From contig BCGQ01000009.1 of assembly GCA_001599355.1 (NCBI GenBank), positions 62,001 through 126,000 on the forward strand: a DNA stretch of 64,000 nt, read 5' to 3'. Position 1 is the stretch's first letter; each line of letters opens with the position of its first letter. Below, piece after piece: positions 18,313-27,018 of this stretch. The notes beneath the pieces are model-generated. The model saw only the letters and a list, made by a program, of their open reading frames with translations, was not told the DNA's origin and made no database searches. A program made the translations under genes and the position numbers. Source of the stretch: Nakazawaea peltata (lineage: Eukaryota > Ascomycota > Pichiomycetes > Alaninales > Pachysolenaceae).

Positions 18313-18756
18313 TTTTAACAGATGAATATCCTTCTACAAGTTGGATCTGGGAAAGTGACCTTCTTTATATCACTAACTATTCCCGTTCTGGCCATATATC
18401 TCCGGTGAAAAATTCTATCGACAGAAATGGTCTCATGTCCCATCGAAAGCCGAAATGCCACAGTCTTGATACCGCTGTGATTTCGCTAAAAAGTGTGTAT
18501 CACCCCTTTTTTTCGCGCAGGATCTCGCCTAATATCTCACTAAATCTCACTAAATTTGACTAAAATCTCTCTAACTGTGGCGCACTCGGAAAATCTCAGT
18601 ATTTAGTGAAGGGAAATTTTTCAAGCGTTTTCTTTTCCCAAATCGGACTTGTGAGCGGTCTCCACAGTTGGTGGGGGATACGGTTTCGGATAGTGGGGGA
18701 GCTATAAAAGGAAGGATAGCCGGATTTAGATCTCTGAGTTGAAAAATTGAACCAAA
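18313..18756. promoter_or_regulatory. divergent transporter/sulfatase promoter with Met31/32-like sites
   Basis: 444 bp shared by the ACS transporter (minus) and sulfatase (plus). Met31/Met32 zinc-finger cores (AAACTGTGG consensus) occur three times: CCACAG at 18458-18463, AACTGTGG at 18573-18580 and CCACAGTT at 18662-18669. A TATA-like GCTATAAAAGG lies near 18700-18710, about 50 bp before the sulfatase ATG. I see no CACGTG. Together these suggest sulfur-starvation control by Met4 with Met31/32; that is inference from motifs. Confidence 0.6.
18522..18574. repeat. 10-12 bp degenerate tandem repeat, 5 units
   Basis: Successive units ATCTCGCCTAAT, ATCTCACTAA, ATCTCACTAA, ATTTGACTAAA and ATCTCTCTAA run directly into the central CTGTGG core of the sulfatase promoter. 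Confidence 0.75.
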
Positions 18757-20439
18757 ATGACCGTTAGCACTGATTCACCAAACTTTTTGATCATCGTAGC
18801 CGATGATCTCGGTTTCACCGATACCCTGCCTTTTGGGGGTGAAATTGATACCCCCAATTTACAAAAATTGGCCGAAAGGGGAATTCGTTTCACCGATTTC
18901 CATACTGCTTCAGCATGTTCTCCAACCAGATCCATGTTGTTCTCGGGAACCGATAATCATATTGCAGGATTGGGTCAAATGGCCGAGTTCGCTAAAAGAT
19001 ATCCCCAAAAATTCGACGGTAAGAAAGGCTATGAGGGTTATTTGAATGAGAGGGTTGCACCATTGCCAGATATTTTGAGGGATGCCGGTTATTACACTTT
19101 CCTTTCTGGTAAATGGCATTTGGGTTTGTTGGATGGACAATGGCCTTACCACAGAGGTTTTGAAAAGTCCTTTGCTTTACTTCCTGGAGCTGGAAACCAT
19201 TACAAATTTGTGGTTAAAGAAGCCGATGGTAGTCACCCTAAATTCTTCCCAAGTTGGTATGTTGAGGATGACCATGAAATTGATGCTGAAGAGTACTTGC
19301 CAGCTGATTTCTACAGTTCCAATTTCTTCACTGAGAAGGGTTTGGAGTACTTGACTGACGAGAAACTCCGTCAAGGAAGACCATTTTTCGGTGCTTTAAC
19401 TTACACTGCTCCTCATTGGCCATTCCAAGCTCCACAAGAAGTCATTGCTAAATACAAAGGACGTTATGACAATGGTCCTGCTGAATTGAGAAAAGAGAGA
19501 TTAAAGAGAGCTTTGGAGTTGGGTATTATTCCTGATGGAATCGAACCTCATCAAGTTGAGACCCAAAGAGACAAACCTTGGGGTGAATTGACTGACAAGG
19601 AGAAGAAGATTGAATCTAGAATTATGGAGATTTATGCTGCTATGGTCGATGTCTTAGACCAAAATTTAGGTAAAATCTTCACTCACTTGGAAAAGACCGG
19701 TGAATTGGATAACACTTTCATTTTGTTCATGTCCGATAATGGAGCTGAAGGTATGTTCATGGAAGCTTTACCTTTGGCAATTGACAATATCGAACGCAAT
19801 ATTGCTGAAAGATACGACAACAGATTTGACAATTTGGGAAATTGGAATTCCTTTGCTTGGTATTCTGACCAATGGGCTCAAGCTGCCACTGCTCCTTCTT
19901 ATATGTATAAGATGTGGGCTTCTGAAGGTGGTATCCGTTGTCCGTTAATTGTGAGTCTCCCAGAGAAATTCAAGGAAAACCAAGGTAAGGTGCTCCCTGG
20001 ATTTGCTACTGTGATGGATGTTTTGCCAACAGTATTAGAATTAGCCGATGTCAAGCATCCTGGAACCAGATACAAGGGAAGAGATGTTGTTGAACCAAGA
20101 GGAAAATCGTGGGTTTCTTATTTGGCTGGAGAAACCGATAAAGTTCATGAGGAAGAAACTGTCACCGGTTGGGAATTGTTTGGTCAACAAGCCATTAGAC
20201 AAGGAAAGTTCAAAGCTCTTTACATTCCAAAGCCATATGGTCCTGGTAAATGGCAATTATTCGATTTAGAAAAAGATCCTGGAGAAATCAATGATCTTGG
20301 TGAATCTAACAAGCCAAAGTTGGATGAATTATTGAGATATTGGGCAGATTATGTCGCTGAGACTGGTCTCATCGAGTGTGGAGAAGAATTTACTGCTTCT
20401 GCTAATGATGATTACGCAAGAATTCAAATACAAGATTAG
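18757..20439 (+). CDS. arylsulfatase, formylglycine-type, cytosolic
   Basis: 560-residue type I sulfatase of the alkaline-phosphatase-like superfamily, which hydrolyses sulfate esters to release sulfate. Metal-binding NFLIIVADDLG (Asp16, Asp17) is followed by the sulfatase signature ACSPTRSML, whose Cys54 is the residue oxidised to formylglycine. The second signature, GYYTFLSGKWHLG, lies near 108-120, and FILFMSDNGAEG (near 322-333) completes the calcium site. There is no signal peptide, so substrates must be imported, which suits the divergent transporter. It resembles bacterial AtsA-type enzymes in length and motif spacing. It is unrelated to S. cerevisiae Bds1, a metallo-beta-lactamase-fold sulfatase. 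The next gene's stop is only 16 bp past this one. Confidence 0.93.
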   Translation: MTVSTDSPNFLIIVADDLGFTDTLPFGGEIDTPNLQKLAERGIRFTDFHTASACSPTRSMLFSGTDNHIAGLGQMAEFAKRYPQKFDGKKGYEGYLNERVAPLPDILRDAGYYTFLSGKWHLGLLDGQWPYHRGFEKSFALLPGAGNHYKFVVKEADGSHPKFFPSWYVEDDHEIDAEEYLPADFYSSNFFTEKGLEYLTDEKLRQGRPFFGALTYTAPHWPFQAPQEVIAKYKGRYDNGPAELRKERLKRALELGIIPDGIEPHQVETQRDKPWGELTDKEKKIESRIMEIYAAMVDVLDQNLGKIFTHLEKTGELDNTFILFMSDNGAEGMFMEALPLAIDNIERNIAERYDNRFDNLGNWNSFAWYSDQWAQAATAPSYMYKMWASEGGIRCPLIVSLPEKFKENQGKVLPGFATVMDVLPTVLELADVKHPGTRYKGRDVVEPRGKSWVSYLAGETDKVHEEETVTGWELFGQQAIRQGKFKALYIPKPYGPGKWQLFDLEKDPGEINDLGESNKPKLDELLRYWADYVAETGLIECGEEFTASANDDYARIQIQD

Positions 20440-20455
20440 TTACATAATAAATATT

Positions 20456-21856
20456 TTATAATTGAGAATAAATCTCATTCTTTTTACGCATCCAGAAGGC
20501 ACACCATAATCCACAAGCGGTCATGAATACTGCGAACATCACAAAGGGAAAAGAAATCAACCCTACACCTATTTCATCATCGGAATCAAGAGCTGAACTT
20601 ATAACTCCGACAAGGAATGGGATGACTCCACCACCGGCACCCCCAATTCCTGAAATTAAACTGATTCCTGAGATATGAATTATACTAGGGAAATTCTTCA
20701 ATGCTACAATCGCGATAGTCGGGAAGACTGGGCCTAATAAACATCCCATCAGTAGTACGGCTACGACTTCAATAAAAAGTTTTGTCAGGAACGCAAATAC
20801 CAGAGAGAATACAAATATTGCCAGTCCAATGTACATTAACATATGGGTCTCATTGTCTTCCTGGTAAGTTCCAATGAGAATTCCGATGATTAATCTACCA
20901 AAAGTCATACTAAGCCAGTAAGCTGAGGTGATAAATGAGGATGTCCGGGCAGTAGTATCTTCGATTTCTATCAAATAATTATAAACCCAGTTTCCCAAGG
21001 CCACTTCACCCCCAATATATAAAAATAATACTAAGCTGAAGAACCATACTAAGGGATTTTTCAAGGCCATTAACAAAGAAGACTTGTCATTTTCAGATTC
21101 CGAGCTGATCGAGTACATGTATTTCCATTGAGTTTCATCTTTGAATCCGAAATAAGATAATAATACTAAAAGTAAAGCAGTGGCTGTCAATATATAGTAC
21201 CATTGCTGCCACTTATTACCATTTTTTTCCATCAAGTGCGTTATTAATATGGGGGATAAAATTGAGCCAATTCCATACGCTGAATGTAATAGACCCATAA
21301 CTTGATTGTGATATTCAAGTTTTCCTCCCCAAGTATTGAAGGTGCTGTTCTGACAGCCCGTAGAGTATCCATTGAGAAGGTAGAAGAGAAGAAAAACAGG
21401 AAGAGGTGGTCTTGTCGAAGCGACGGCAAAGCAAACAACACATGCCAATTGAGCTGATACAATGGTACCCCTCATTCCGAACCTTCTGTGCATCATATCA
21501 TTGAATGCCGCCGCCATCAAAAATCCAACTAATTGTACTAAAAATATAAAAGAAATTATAGAGTGATCAACATGATAATAATCGAGTAGATTCCTAATCA
21601 AGACTCCAGTAGTTTGTTCTGCCATGCCCACATTGAGTAAGCATGTAAATGATATGAGGATTTTGATCTGAAGTGATTGGGATTTCTTGAAATCTAAGCT
21701 ATCAATGACGACTTTATGACCGTCAAAAATTACTACATTGGCATTAGGGTCTGTATCAATCAGTTCTCCTGAAGATGACAGATCGTACCCATCCATTTCA
21801 ATGGCATTGTGTCTACCCAGCATATCCGACTTATGAGTCGTTTCTTCCAAAGTCAT
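20456..21856 (-). CDS. Bsc6-like major facilitator (copy 2)
   Basis: 466 residues, about 12 membrane segments, paralogous to the 14.4-16.0 kb protein over its whole length. Shared blocks include VVIDSLDFKKS, LDYYHVDHSIISFIF, GGKLEYHNQVMGLLHSAYGIG, ETQWKYMYSIS, IGGEVALGNWVYNYLI, SAYWLSMTFGRLIIGILIG and LLGPVFPTIAIVALK. It lacks most of the long acidic central loop of copy 1 and has a shorter N-terminus, which accounts for its smaller size. Substrate unknown. It converges on the arylsulfatase with 16 bp between the stops. Confidence 0.75.
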   Translation of the reverse strand: MTLEETTHKSDMLGRHNAIEMDGYDLSSSGELIDTDPNANVVIFDGHKVVIDSLDFKKSQSLQIKILISFTCLLNVGMAEQTTGVLIRNLLDYYHVDHSIISFIFLVQLVGFLMAAAFNDMMHRRFGMRGTIVSAQLACVVCFAVASTRPPLPVFLLFYLLNGYSTGCQNSTFNTWGGKLEYHNQVMGLLHSAYGIGSILSPILITHLMEKNGNKWQQWYYILTATALLLVLLSYFGFKDETQWKYMYSISSESENDKSSLLMALKNPLVWFFSLVLFLYIGGEVALGNWVYNYLIEIEDTTARTSSFITSAYWLSMTFGRLIIGILIGTYQEDNETHMLMYIGLAIFVFSLVFAFLTKLFIEVVAVLLMGCLLGPVFPTIAIVALKNFPSIIHISGISLISGIGGAGGGVIPFLVGVISSALDSDDEIGVGLISFPFVMFAVFMTACGLWCAFWMRKKNEIYSQL

Positions 21857-22094
21857 TTCTTCCCCGCGCTTATCCAGGAGTGTTTGGAGTGTTTGAAGTG
21901 TTGGTCAGGTGCTTAAACAAGGTATTCTTGGGTATTTAAAAAGAAACGGTTGTGCTCAGATGTTTTCTAGTCCATTGAAACCTTTGACAATCCTTTTCAG
22001 TTCAAATATGTCTCCCCCGATGGCGTTAACTGGACCCTGCTTAGATCTTCATAAGGGTTTTGAGCTCACCAAAAATGAAAAATTGGAGTGTTGT

Positions 22095-22108
22095 AAAAAA
22101 AAAAAAAA
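22095..22108 (-). terminator. Pol III T14 terminator of tRNA-Ala
   Basis: Uninterrupted T14 on the minus strand immediately downstream of the tRNA gene. Confidence 0.85.
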
Positions 22109-22112
22109 GCAT

Positions 22113-22185
22113 TGGACGAGTCCGGAGTCGAACCGGAGACCTTTCGCATGCTAAGCGAACGCGCTACCAACTACGCCACACGCCC
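22113..22185 (-). tRNA. tRNA-Ala (anticodon AGC)
   Basis: 73-nt gene on the minus strand beginning GGGCGTGTGGCG and ending CTCGTCCA. The anticodon loop TTAGCAT gives AGC (IGC after editing). The acceptor stem has G3:U70, the alanine identity pair, and the U6/U67 mismatch also present in S. cerevisiae tRNA-Ala. A-box GGCGTAGTTGGT and B-box GGTTCGACTCC are intact, and there is no intron. A T14 run follows 4 nt after the gene (A-run 22095-22108 on plus) and serves as Pol III terminator. It is identical to the copy at 62263-62335. Confidence 0.97.
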
Positions 22186-22565
22186 TTAGGCATTGAAAGT
22201 CTAAAGAGTTTTAGAATCACATCTCAAACATTGATTCACAGGTATCCCTAAAATTGTCTTACATTTAAATAATAAAATTTATTCAGGGATATAGAGGCGT
22301 GACATTTGGTTTAGCGGTATTTACTTTTATGAGGTATTCTCTGGAGTCTTAAGTGTGTTACATTAGCTTTGAAATAAAACCTTAATTTATTGACCAATTC
22401 TTTTAGAAGCTAGCTATAGAAGGTAAGAAAGAAGGAAATAACCACACTCGATCTAGAGTTTTGGTTATTTAAAAACATGAAGAAAAATAAAAGGTATTCC
22501 AGAAGTGTTTTGGGCTTCGGAAGATGTCCCTGGACATCTTTTTTATATTTTGATCTTTATTTGAT
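22186..22565. other. intergenic between tRNA-Ala and lipase 3' end
   Basis: 380 bp of A/T-rich sequence: upstream flank of the tRNA gene and 3' flank of the lipase. GAAGATGTCCCTGGACATCTTTT at 22519-22541 includes an AGATGTCC/GGACATCT hairpin followed by T4, 24 bp beyond the lipase stop. No gene seen. Confidence 0.5.
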
Positions 22566-23591
22566 TTAACCTGGAATAATCAAGTCAAGGAACAAGTCAA
22601 AGTAGTTAATAACCATACAAGTTCCTGTGAACATGAAGTAATTGATGTGAGCGTAGATGAAATCAAAGTTGTGGAACTTAATGAAGTTATTGATCTCTGA
22701 AAGACCAATTGACTCACTTTGGAAGGCTCCAATGAATTCAGTGACAGATTGTGGGTGAGGCAATTTGAACAGGTTGATGAAGAACTCAGCACCTCCATTG
22801 TACCAGTAAGGAGTTGGAGGAAGAAGAGGAACAATATCACCAGTGTGTTGAATACGGATCCATCCGGTAGAAGGAAGCGGGTTACCGGAAGCGATCTCAG
22901 TGAGAACGGAGTCAGTGTCGAAAAGTTTGTTCATGTAATCAGCGAGCTCTTTGTTTCCACACATTGGACCGGCAACGGAGACAAGAAGTGGTTCATATCC
23001 CATAAGCATGAATTCAACACCGGCTAAGGTGGCCAAGGCACCTCCTAAAGAGTGTCCTGTGACTACAACTTGGTAGTCAGCATACTTTCCTTCCTTCAAC
23101 TCTTTGACGTATGGGAAAACCTCGTCGCTGAATTGTTTCAAAGTGTTGTAGAATCCCTGATGAACTTCACATCCATCACAGGTGTAATTGCTTTGAGCAG
23201 TAGAAGTAAGTGGCTTGTATTCAACTGGGATGAAGTCAAAGTCAGCAAGCCAGTCAAAGACAGTGGTGGAACCTCTGAAAGTGGTGACAATTTGTTTGGC
23301 ATCGTCGTCAACCAGAATAAACATGGTACCGGTTTCACCAATTGGGGCATCGTAAACCTTGAGGACATCAATGTTTGGATAGTCAGAGCAGAACGAGGTA
23401 CCACAACTCAAGTCACCGATGGTGAACACGTCTGGGTGTTCCTCGGTGATACAGTAAGAAGTTTGACAGTATTGAGTCATCTTGTAAAGCTCACTGTAGA
23501 TAGAAGAGTCATAGTCGGTATTGTCGTCAGCGTAGGTTAAACCACTGAAGGCCAACCCCATAAGAGGAATGATTGTATTGGAGAATTTCAT
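22566..23591 (-). CDS. secreted class-3 (fungal) lipase
   Basis: 341-residue alpha/beta-hydrolase. A signal peptide MKFSNTIIPLMGLAFSGLTYA is followed by mature DDNTDYDSS. The oxyanion region TFRGSTTVFDWLADFDF and the nucleophile elbow VVVTGHSLGGALATLAG (Ser near 178) are typical of lipase_3. The catalytic Asp is likely in IQHTGDIVPLLPP and the His in FIYAHINYFMFTG. Conserved Cys residues early in the chain (YCQTSYC, SCGTSFC) suggest disulfides, as in Yarrowia and filamentous-fungal secreted lipases. It would hydrolyse extracellular triacylglycerol. Upstream lies a long gene-free region that may carry its regulatory sites. Confidence 0.92.
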   Translation of the reverse strand: MKFSNTIIPLMGLAFSGLTYADDNTDYDSSIYSELYKMTQYCQTSYCITEEHPDVFTIGDLSCGTSFCSDYPNIDVLKVYDAPIGETGTMFILVDDDAKQIVTTFRGSTTVFDWLADFDFIPVEYKPLTSTAQSNYTCDGCEVHQGFYNTLKQFSDEVFPYVKELKEGKYADYQVVVTGHSLGGALATLAGVEFMLMGYEPLLVSVAGPMCGNKELADYMNKLFDTDSVLTEIASGNPLPSTGWIRIQHTGDIVPLLPPTPYWYNGGAEFFINLFKLPHPQSVTEFIGAFQSESIGLSEINNFIKFHNFDFIYAHINYFMFTGTCMVINYFDLFLDLIIPG

Positions 23592-25959
23592 AGTGAAAGT
23601 TGTTGTTTGATGATGAACTTAACTGACTTTCAATTGGGGATTTGATCCAATATTTATATCGTTTTTGAAACGACGAAAAGTCATTCTCAAATTCTGTGAA
23701 ATAGCCAACTCAATTGCCGTATCTTTTCTGCAAATTCTCCACTTTTCACCTCCAATATCCAATCCCGCTTCTTTGATGTTCAGTGCCTTTGTCTGCTACC
23801 TCCATTTCTGCCGTTAATTCTGCATGTCGAGGTTTGTTGAATTAGAGTTTCTTTTTTTTTTATGCAAGACGATGTTCTGAAAATCTGCAGAAAAAACCTT
23901 TTTCGTCCGGTGAAGAAGAATGACTGGCACTGAAGCAAAGTAGAATTAAGGTGAAATCGATGACCTATTTTGAAGTGATATTGACAAATCCGAAGCCTAA
24001 TTATCTCTTAAGCTATGTAAAGTCGGACTCTACACCTTGCGGAAAATGATAACTTTTAGATCCTCGGGGGTTAAGCAATATTATCAACTCCACAATTTAG
24101 ACTTTGTGCAGTACAAACAAGGGCTTGTGGTGAAATAGGATACCCATTGAGGCGTTAGGATTATGTGAGGGGGGCAAGGGTCGCAGTTAAGTCTATACAT
24201 TTCGAGGAAGAAGAGAATGGGTCCGCTGTCGTAGAAATAAAGCTTGATCAGTATAGCGGAGCAATCCACCTAAGTAACTATTTATTTCAATTGGGAGTAG
24301 CAGAAAATTACCAGACAATTACCTAGAGGAACTCTTTTTGAGGAGTCCAGGAAAGTAAAATCCTCTTCTATTGTAAAATAACAACAGCCGAGTAAAAACA
24401 ATGCTCCTTTGTTCTACATATTCTGGCAATACTCCTAGAAATCTGATAAAACTCTATCCTTGTCGTTCTGAACTGTTACGAGACTCGCGGAATAACGGAT
24501 TTTTTTTCGCTACATTGGGAACGAAGCCAGCGGTTATTGTTCGAGCGAAGTCCCCACGCAAATTATTTCCCCTTATAAGTGTTTCTGCGGGGGAGAAAAA
24601 GAAAACCGTTTTGTTTCTAATTAGTGTGAGATTCAAGACTTAGATTAAGGCTTTTACTTCAGGAACGGTCTAGGTAAGCCTCTCCGGAGAATGAACGGGT
24701 CTGGGTCCAATAGTACGGGTCTGCTTGTTGACACCTCCATCAAACTTTAAAGTCAAACGATGGTCATCTATTTCCGCTTCATGTTTTCTAAGAGACTCAG
24801 ATCTTTTTCCCCACCATCGATCCCGGAAAGTGAAATTGACAGATTCCACCCAGTATTAAACTCATTTCTTGGCACTTAGTAGAGAATAGAGTTCTACCCC
24901 CTGTTATCAACCTCCTTCTTTTAATTTGACGTAATCTTGTTACCCCAAACACGGCCATATGGCAATGTGCCAACCCATAAACAAAGCCGTCATGTTTTTT
25001 TTAAATAGCATCACCTGCATATGCAAGATAGTAAACAGACTCCTCCATAATTTTAAGGTTTTTTGTTAAGCTTGGCGCCTTCAAGAAGCTCTGCGTTTAT
25101 ACACTGAGATCTTGAGCTGTCATACAGAGGGGAGAGACTGTTGGAGTGGATCGAGTAGATGCATGGGAGTCTAATGTAGGCAGCAACTAAAAGCAGTAGA
25201 ACTATTCTCCGTGCATCGCATCTCGCTTCCAGAACGGAATGCTTAAACGAGACGATTTCTGAGACCCGTTCCCCTCCTCCGTTGACGTCCTCCGTAGACG
25301 CCCTCCATCGACACCCTCCGTCAAAATCCTCCTCTGAAACAAGTATCCTCATCACCCCACTGTTTTTTTAAGGGTAGATCTTATCGGGCGCTGAGTCATC
25401 GCTTGGCTACTTCTTGTCTCCTCATTCGGGCTCTTCGTCACCAAGAGGCAGATCCTGAGTGCAACACTGAAATCACATGCGACCTTATAGACTCTAGTTG
25501 CTACAACCAGTATTTACAATTCTACAAGACACCTATAGAGTGGACCTAAACACGCCTTTGCACTTAAATCTGAATCCTCCAATCAGATCTTTCCATCGCT
25601 CTGATAGAGACAAAACAGACCGTGGTGCTTACAAGACTCCTCTTGTTTAACTGGAAAAACATCCACATGCGATTCGGAATAGGTTACACTGTTCTGGTTG
25701 TTAATCCTTGATCTGAAATTTTATTACAGAACACCCCGGGATGAGAGTGCAAGACACTGATACAAGTTAAATAATGGGTGGGGAACGGAATATATTTAGC
25801 TAATAGTCATTCATTTAAGGTATTACGGCATTATGGGTATTCTGAGGAAAGCAGCCAGTCCAGAACGAGTGTTCGTAACAATTGCAAGGAATAACTTGAA
25901 TAGACTTAATCCGACGAACAGCTATTGGTTGTCAGTTTCCTTATCCGTATCCGGAATAT
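23592..25959. other. 2.4-kb gene-free region between lipase and DAO
   Basis: The longest gapless stretch without a supported gene. Only short frames occur (80 codons at 24401, 99 codons from the ATG at 25352), with no recognisable motif and ordinary composition for non-coding DNA. I could not find paired terminal repeats, a tRNA or a spliced gene. The minus-strand frame at 25053-25352 contains the 13-bp tandem repeat noted separately. It may be an eroded locus or a large regulatory region. Confidence 0.5.
25276..25340. repeat. 13-bp degenerate tandem repeat, 5 units
   Basis: Units CCTCCGTTGACGT, CCTCCGTAGACGC, CCTCCATCGACAC, CCTCCGTCAAAAT and CCTCCTCTGAAAC, in exact 13-bp register from 25276 to 25340. 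All begin CCTCC. It lies within the gene-free region. Confidence 0.85.
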
Positions 25960-27018
25960 CTATAATTTGGCCTTAAAGGTTTCGATTAAGGCAAGAGCTT
26001 TCTGAGCGGCACCCCAGGAGAATTCCATGCCGCTTCCAGCAAAACCATAACAATCAATTATTTCGACTCCGGAAGAAGTTGTATATTTGGATATCCTAAC
26101 ACCCCCCTCTCTTGCGGGTCTGAATCCAACATTGATTCTCTTAATGTCAAATTGACCCCCAATCATTAATTCTGGGAAGTATTTTTTACCCAATTTTATT
26201 AAATTCTCGGTATCGGATGTTCTTGGATTGCGATCTGTAGCTTTGATCTGTTTGGTTCCACCCAAGATCACTCCACCACTCAACGGTCTTCCAATTACAA
26301 ACACCCAGGAACCATCTTTCAACTGGTACGTAATTGTCAGGTTCTCCAAATGAGAATTCAAAGGGGGTCTTACCAATAAGGTTTGTCCTCTGATTGGAAA
26401 CGAGGCGGGATCGAAACCTCCTTCAAATTGCAATCCCATACCAGAGCAATTGATGATCAAGCGGCCCGGATATAATTCTGAAACTTGCTTCAAAGATTCC
26501 AATTTCTTTTGCACCATGGTAACGCCATATTTCATGCGTAAAGTGTTCTCCAAAAAGTCAAGGTAGGCAGGGGAATTGAGCACCCAGGTGCTGTACGAGG
26601 CACCAAACTTCATGTTAGGTGGTAACTCGTCCTTTGAGAGAACTCTGAAATCTTCCACTCCCTCAGTGTATCCTGGAGCTAATGACTCATATAATGGATC
26701 ATCTCTCTCTATGTAATCGACACCTTGGACCCATTTGACAGATGACTCCGGGTTGGTGACAGCTAATTTCTTGAAAAACTCGTAGGTTGGTCTAGCCAAC
26801 TTACTGTCTCTGTATTCCAGTGGGGATTTCGATGGGAATGGCCTGAAATGAGCCCCACTTTTCGAGGACGTGTACTCAGGTTTCAATAATCCTGTGGATG
26901 GGAAATCTTGGGAGATGATGGTAATTCTGGAGGCCAGGTAATATTTCTCGGTGATGAGCTGATAAGCGCATGTCAATCCTATGACACCAGCGCCCACTAT
27001 GACGACATCTTTGGTCAT
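25960..27018 (-). CDS. DAO1: D-amino-acid oxidase, peroxisomal
   Basis: 352-residue FAD enzyme that oxidises D-amino acids to oxo acids, ammonia and peroxide. The N-terminal dinucleotide fold VVIVGAGVIGLTCAYQL (5-21) and GAHFRPFPS belong to the FAD site. Substrate-side residues lie in VGFRPAREGGVRI, and the C-terminal YGFAGSGMEFSWGAAQKA matches the YGFSSAGYQQSWGAA type of yeast DAOs. The chain ends AKL, a good PTS1 peroxisomal signal. Such genes let yeasts use D-amino acids as nitrogen or carbon source. The gene belongs to the scavenging-type stretch of this window. Confidence 0.94.
   Translation of the reverse strand: MTKDVVIVGAGVIGLTCAYQLITEKYYLASRITIISQDFPSTGLLKPEYTSSKSGAHFRPFPSKSPLEYRDSKLARPTYEFFKKLAVTNPESSVKWVQGVDYIERDDPLYESLAPGYTEGVEDFRVLSKDELPPNMKFGASYSTWVLNSPAYLDFLENTLRMKYGVTMVQKKLESLKQVSELYPGRLIINCSGMGLQFEGGFDPASFPIRGQTLLVRPPLNSHLENLTITYQLKDGSWVFVIGRPLSGGVILGGTKQIKATDRNPRTSDTENLIKLGKKYFPELMIGGQFDIKRINVGFRPAREGGVRISKYTTSSGVEIIDCYGFAGSGMEFSWGAAQKALALIETFKAKL

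Noticed and set aside
21909-22154. 81-codon plus-strand frame ending in tRNA-like sequence
   Set aside because: It runs antisense into the tRNA-Ala gene and its T-run, so it is not a gene.
24401-24643. 80-codon plus-strand frame
   Set aside because: Also open on the other strand. Short, no motif, no promoter signs.
25053-25352. 99-codon minus-strand frame in the gene-free region
   Set aside because: Its first third encodes the 13-bp tandem repeat, and it has no family features or clear codon bias.
23592-25959. Possible solo LTR or decayed mobile element in the long gene-free interval
   Set aside because: I searched for TG...CA ends, target-site duplications and paired direct repeats and found nothing convincing.
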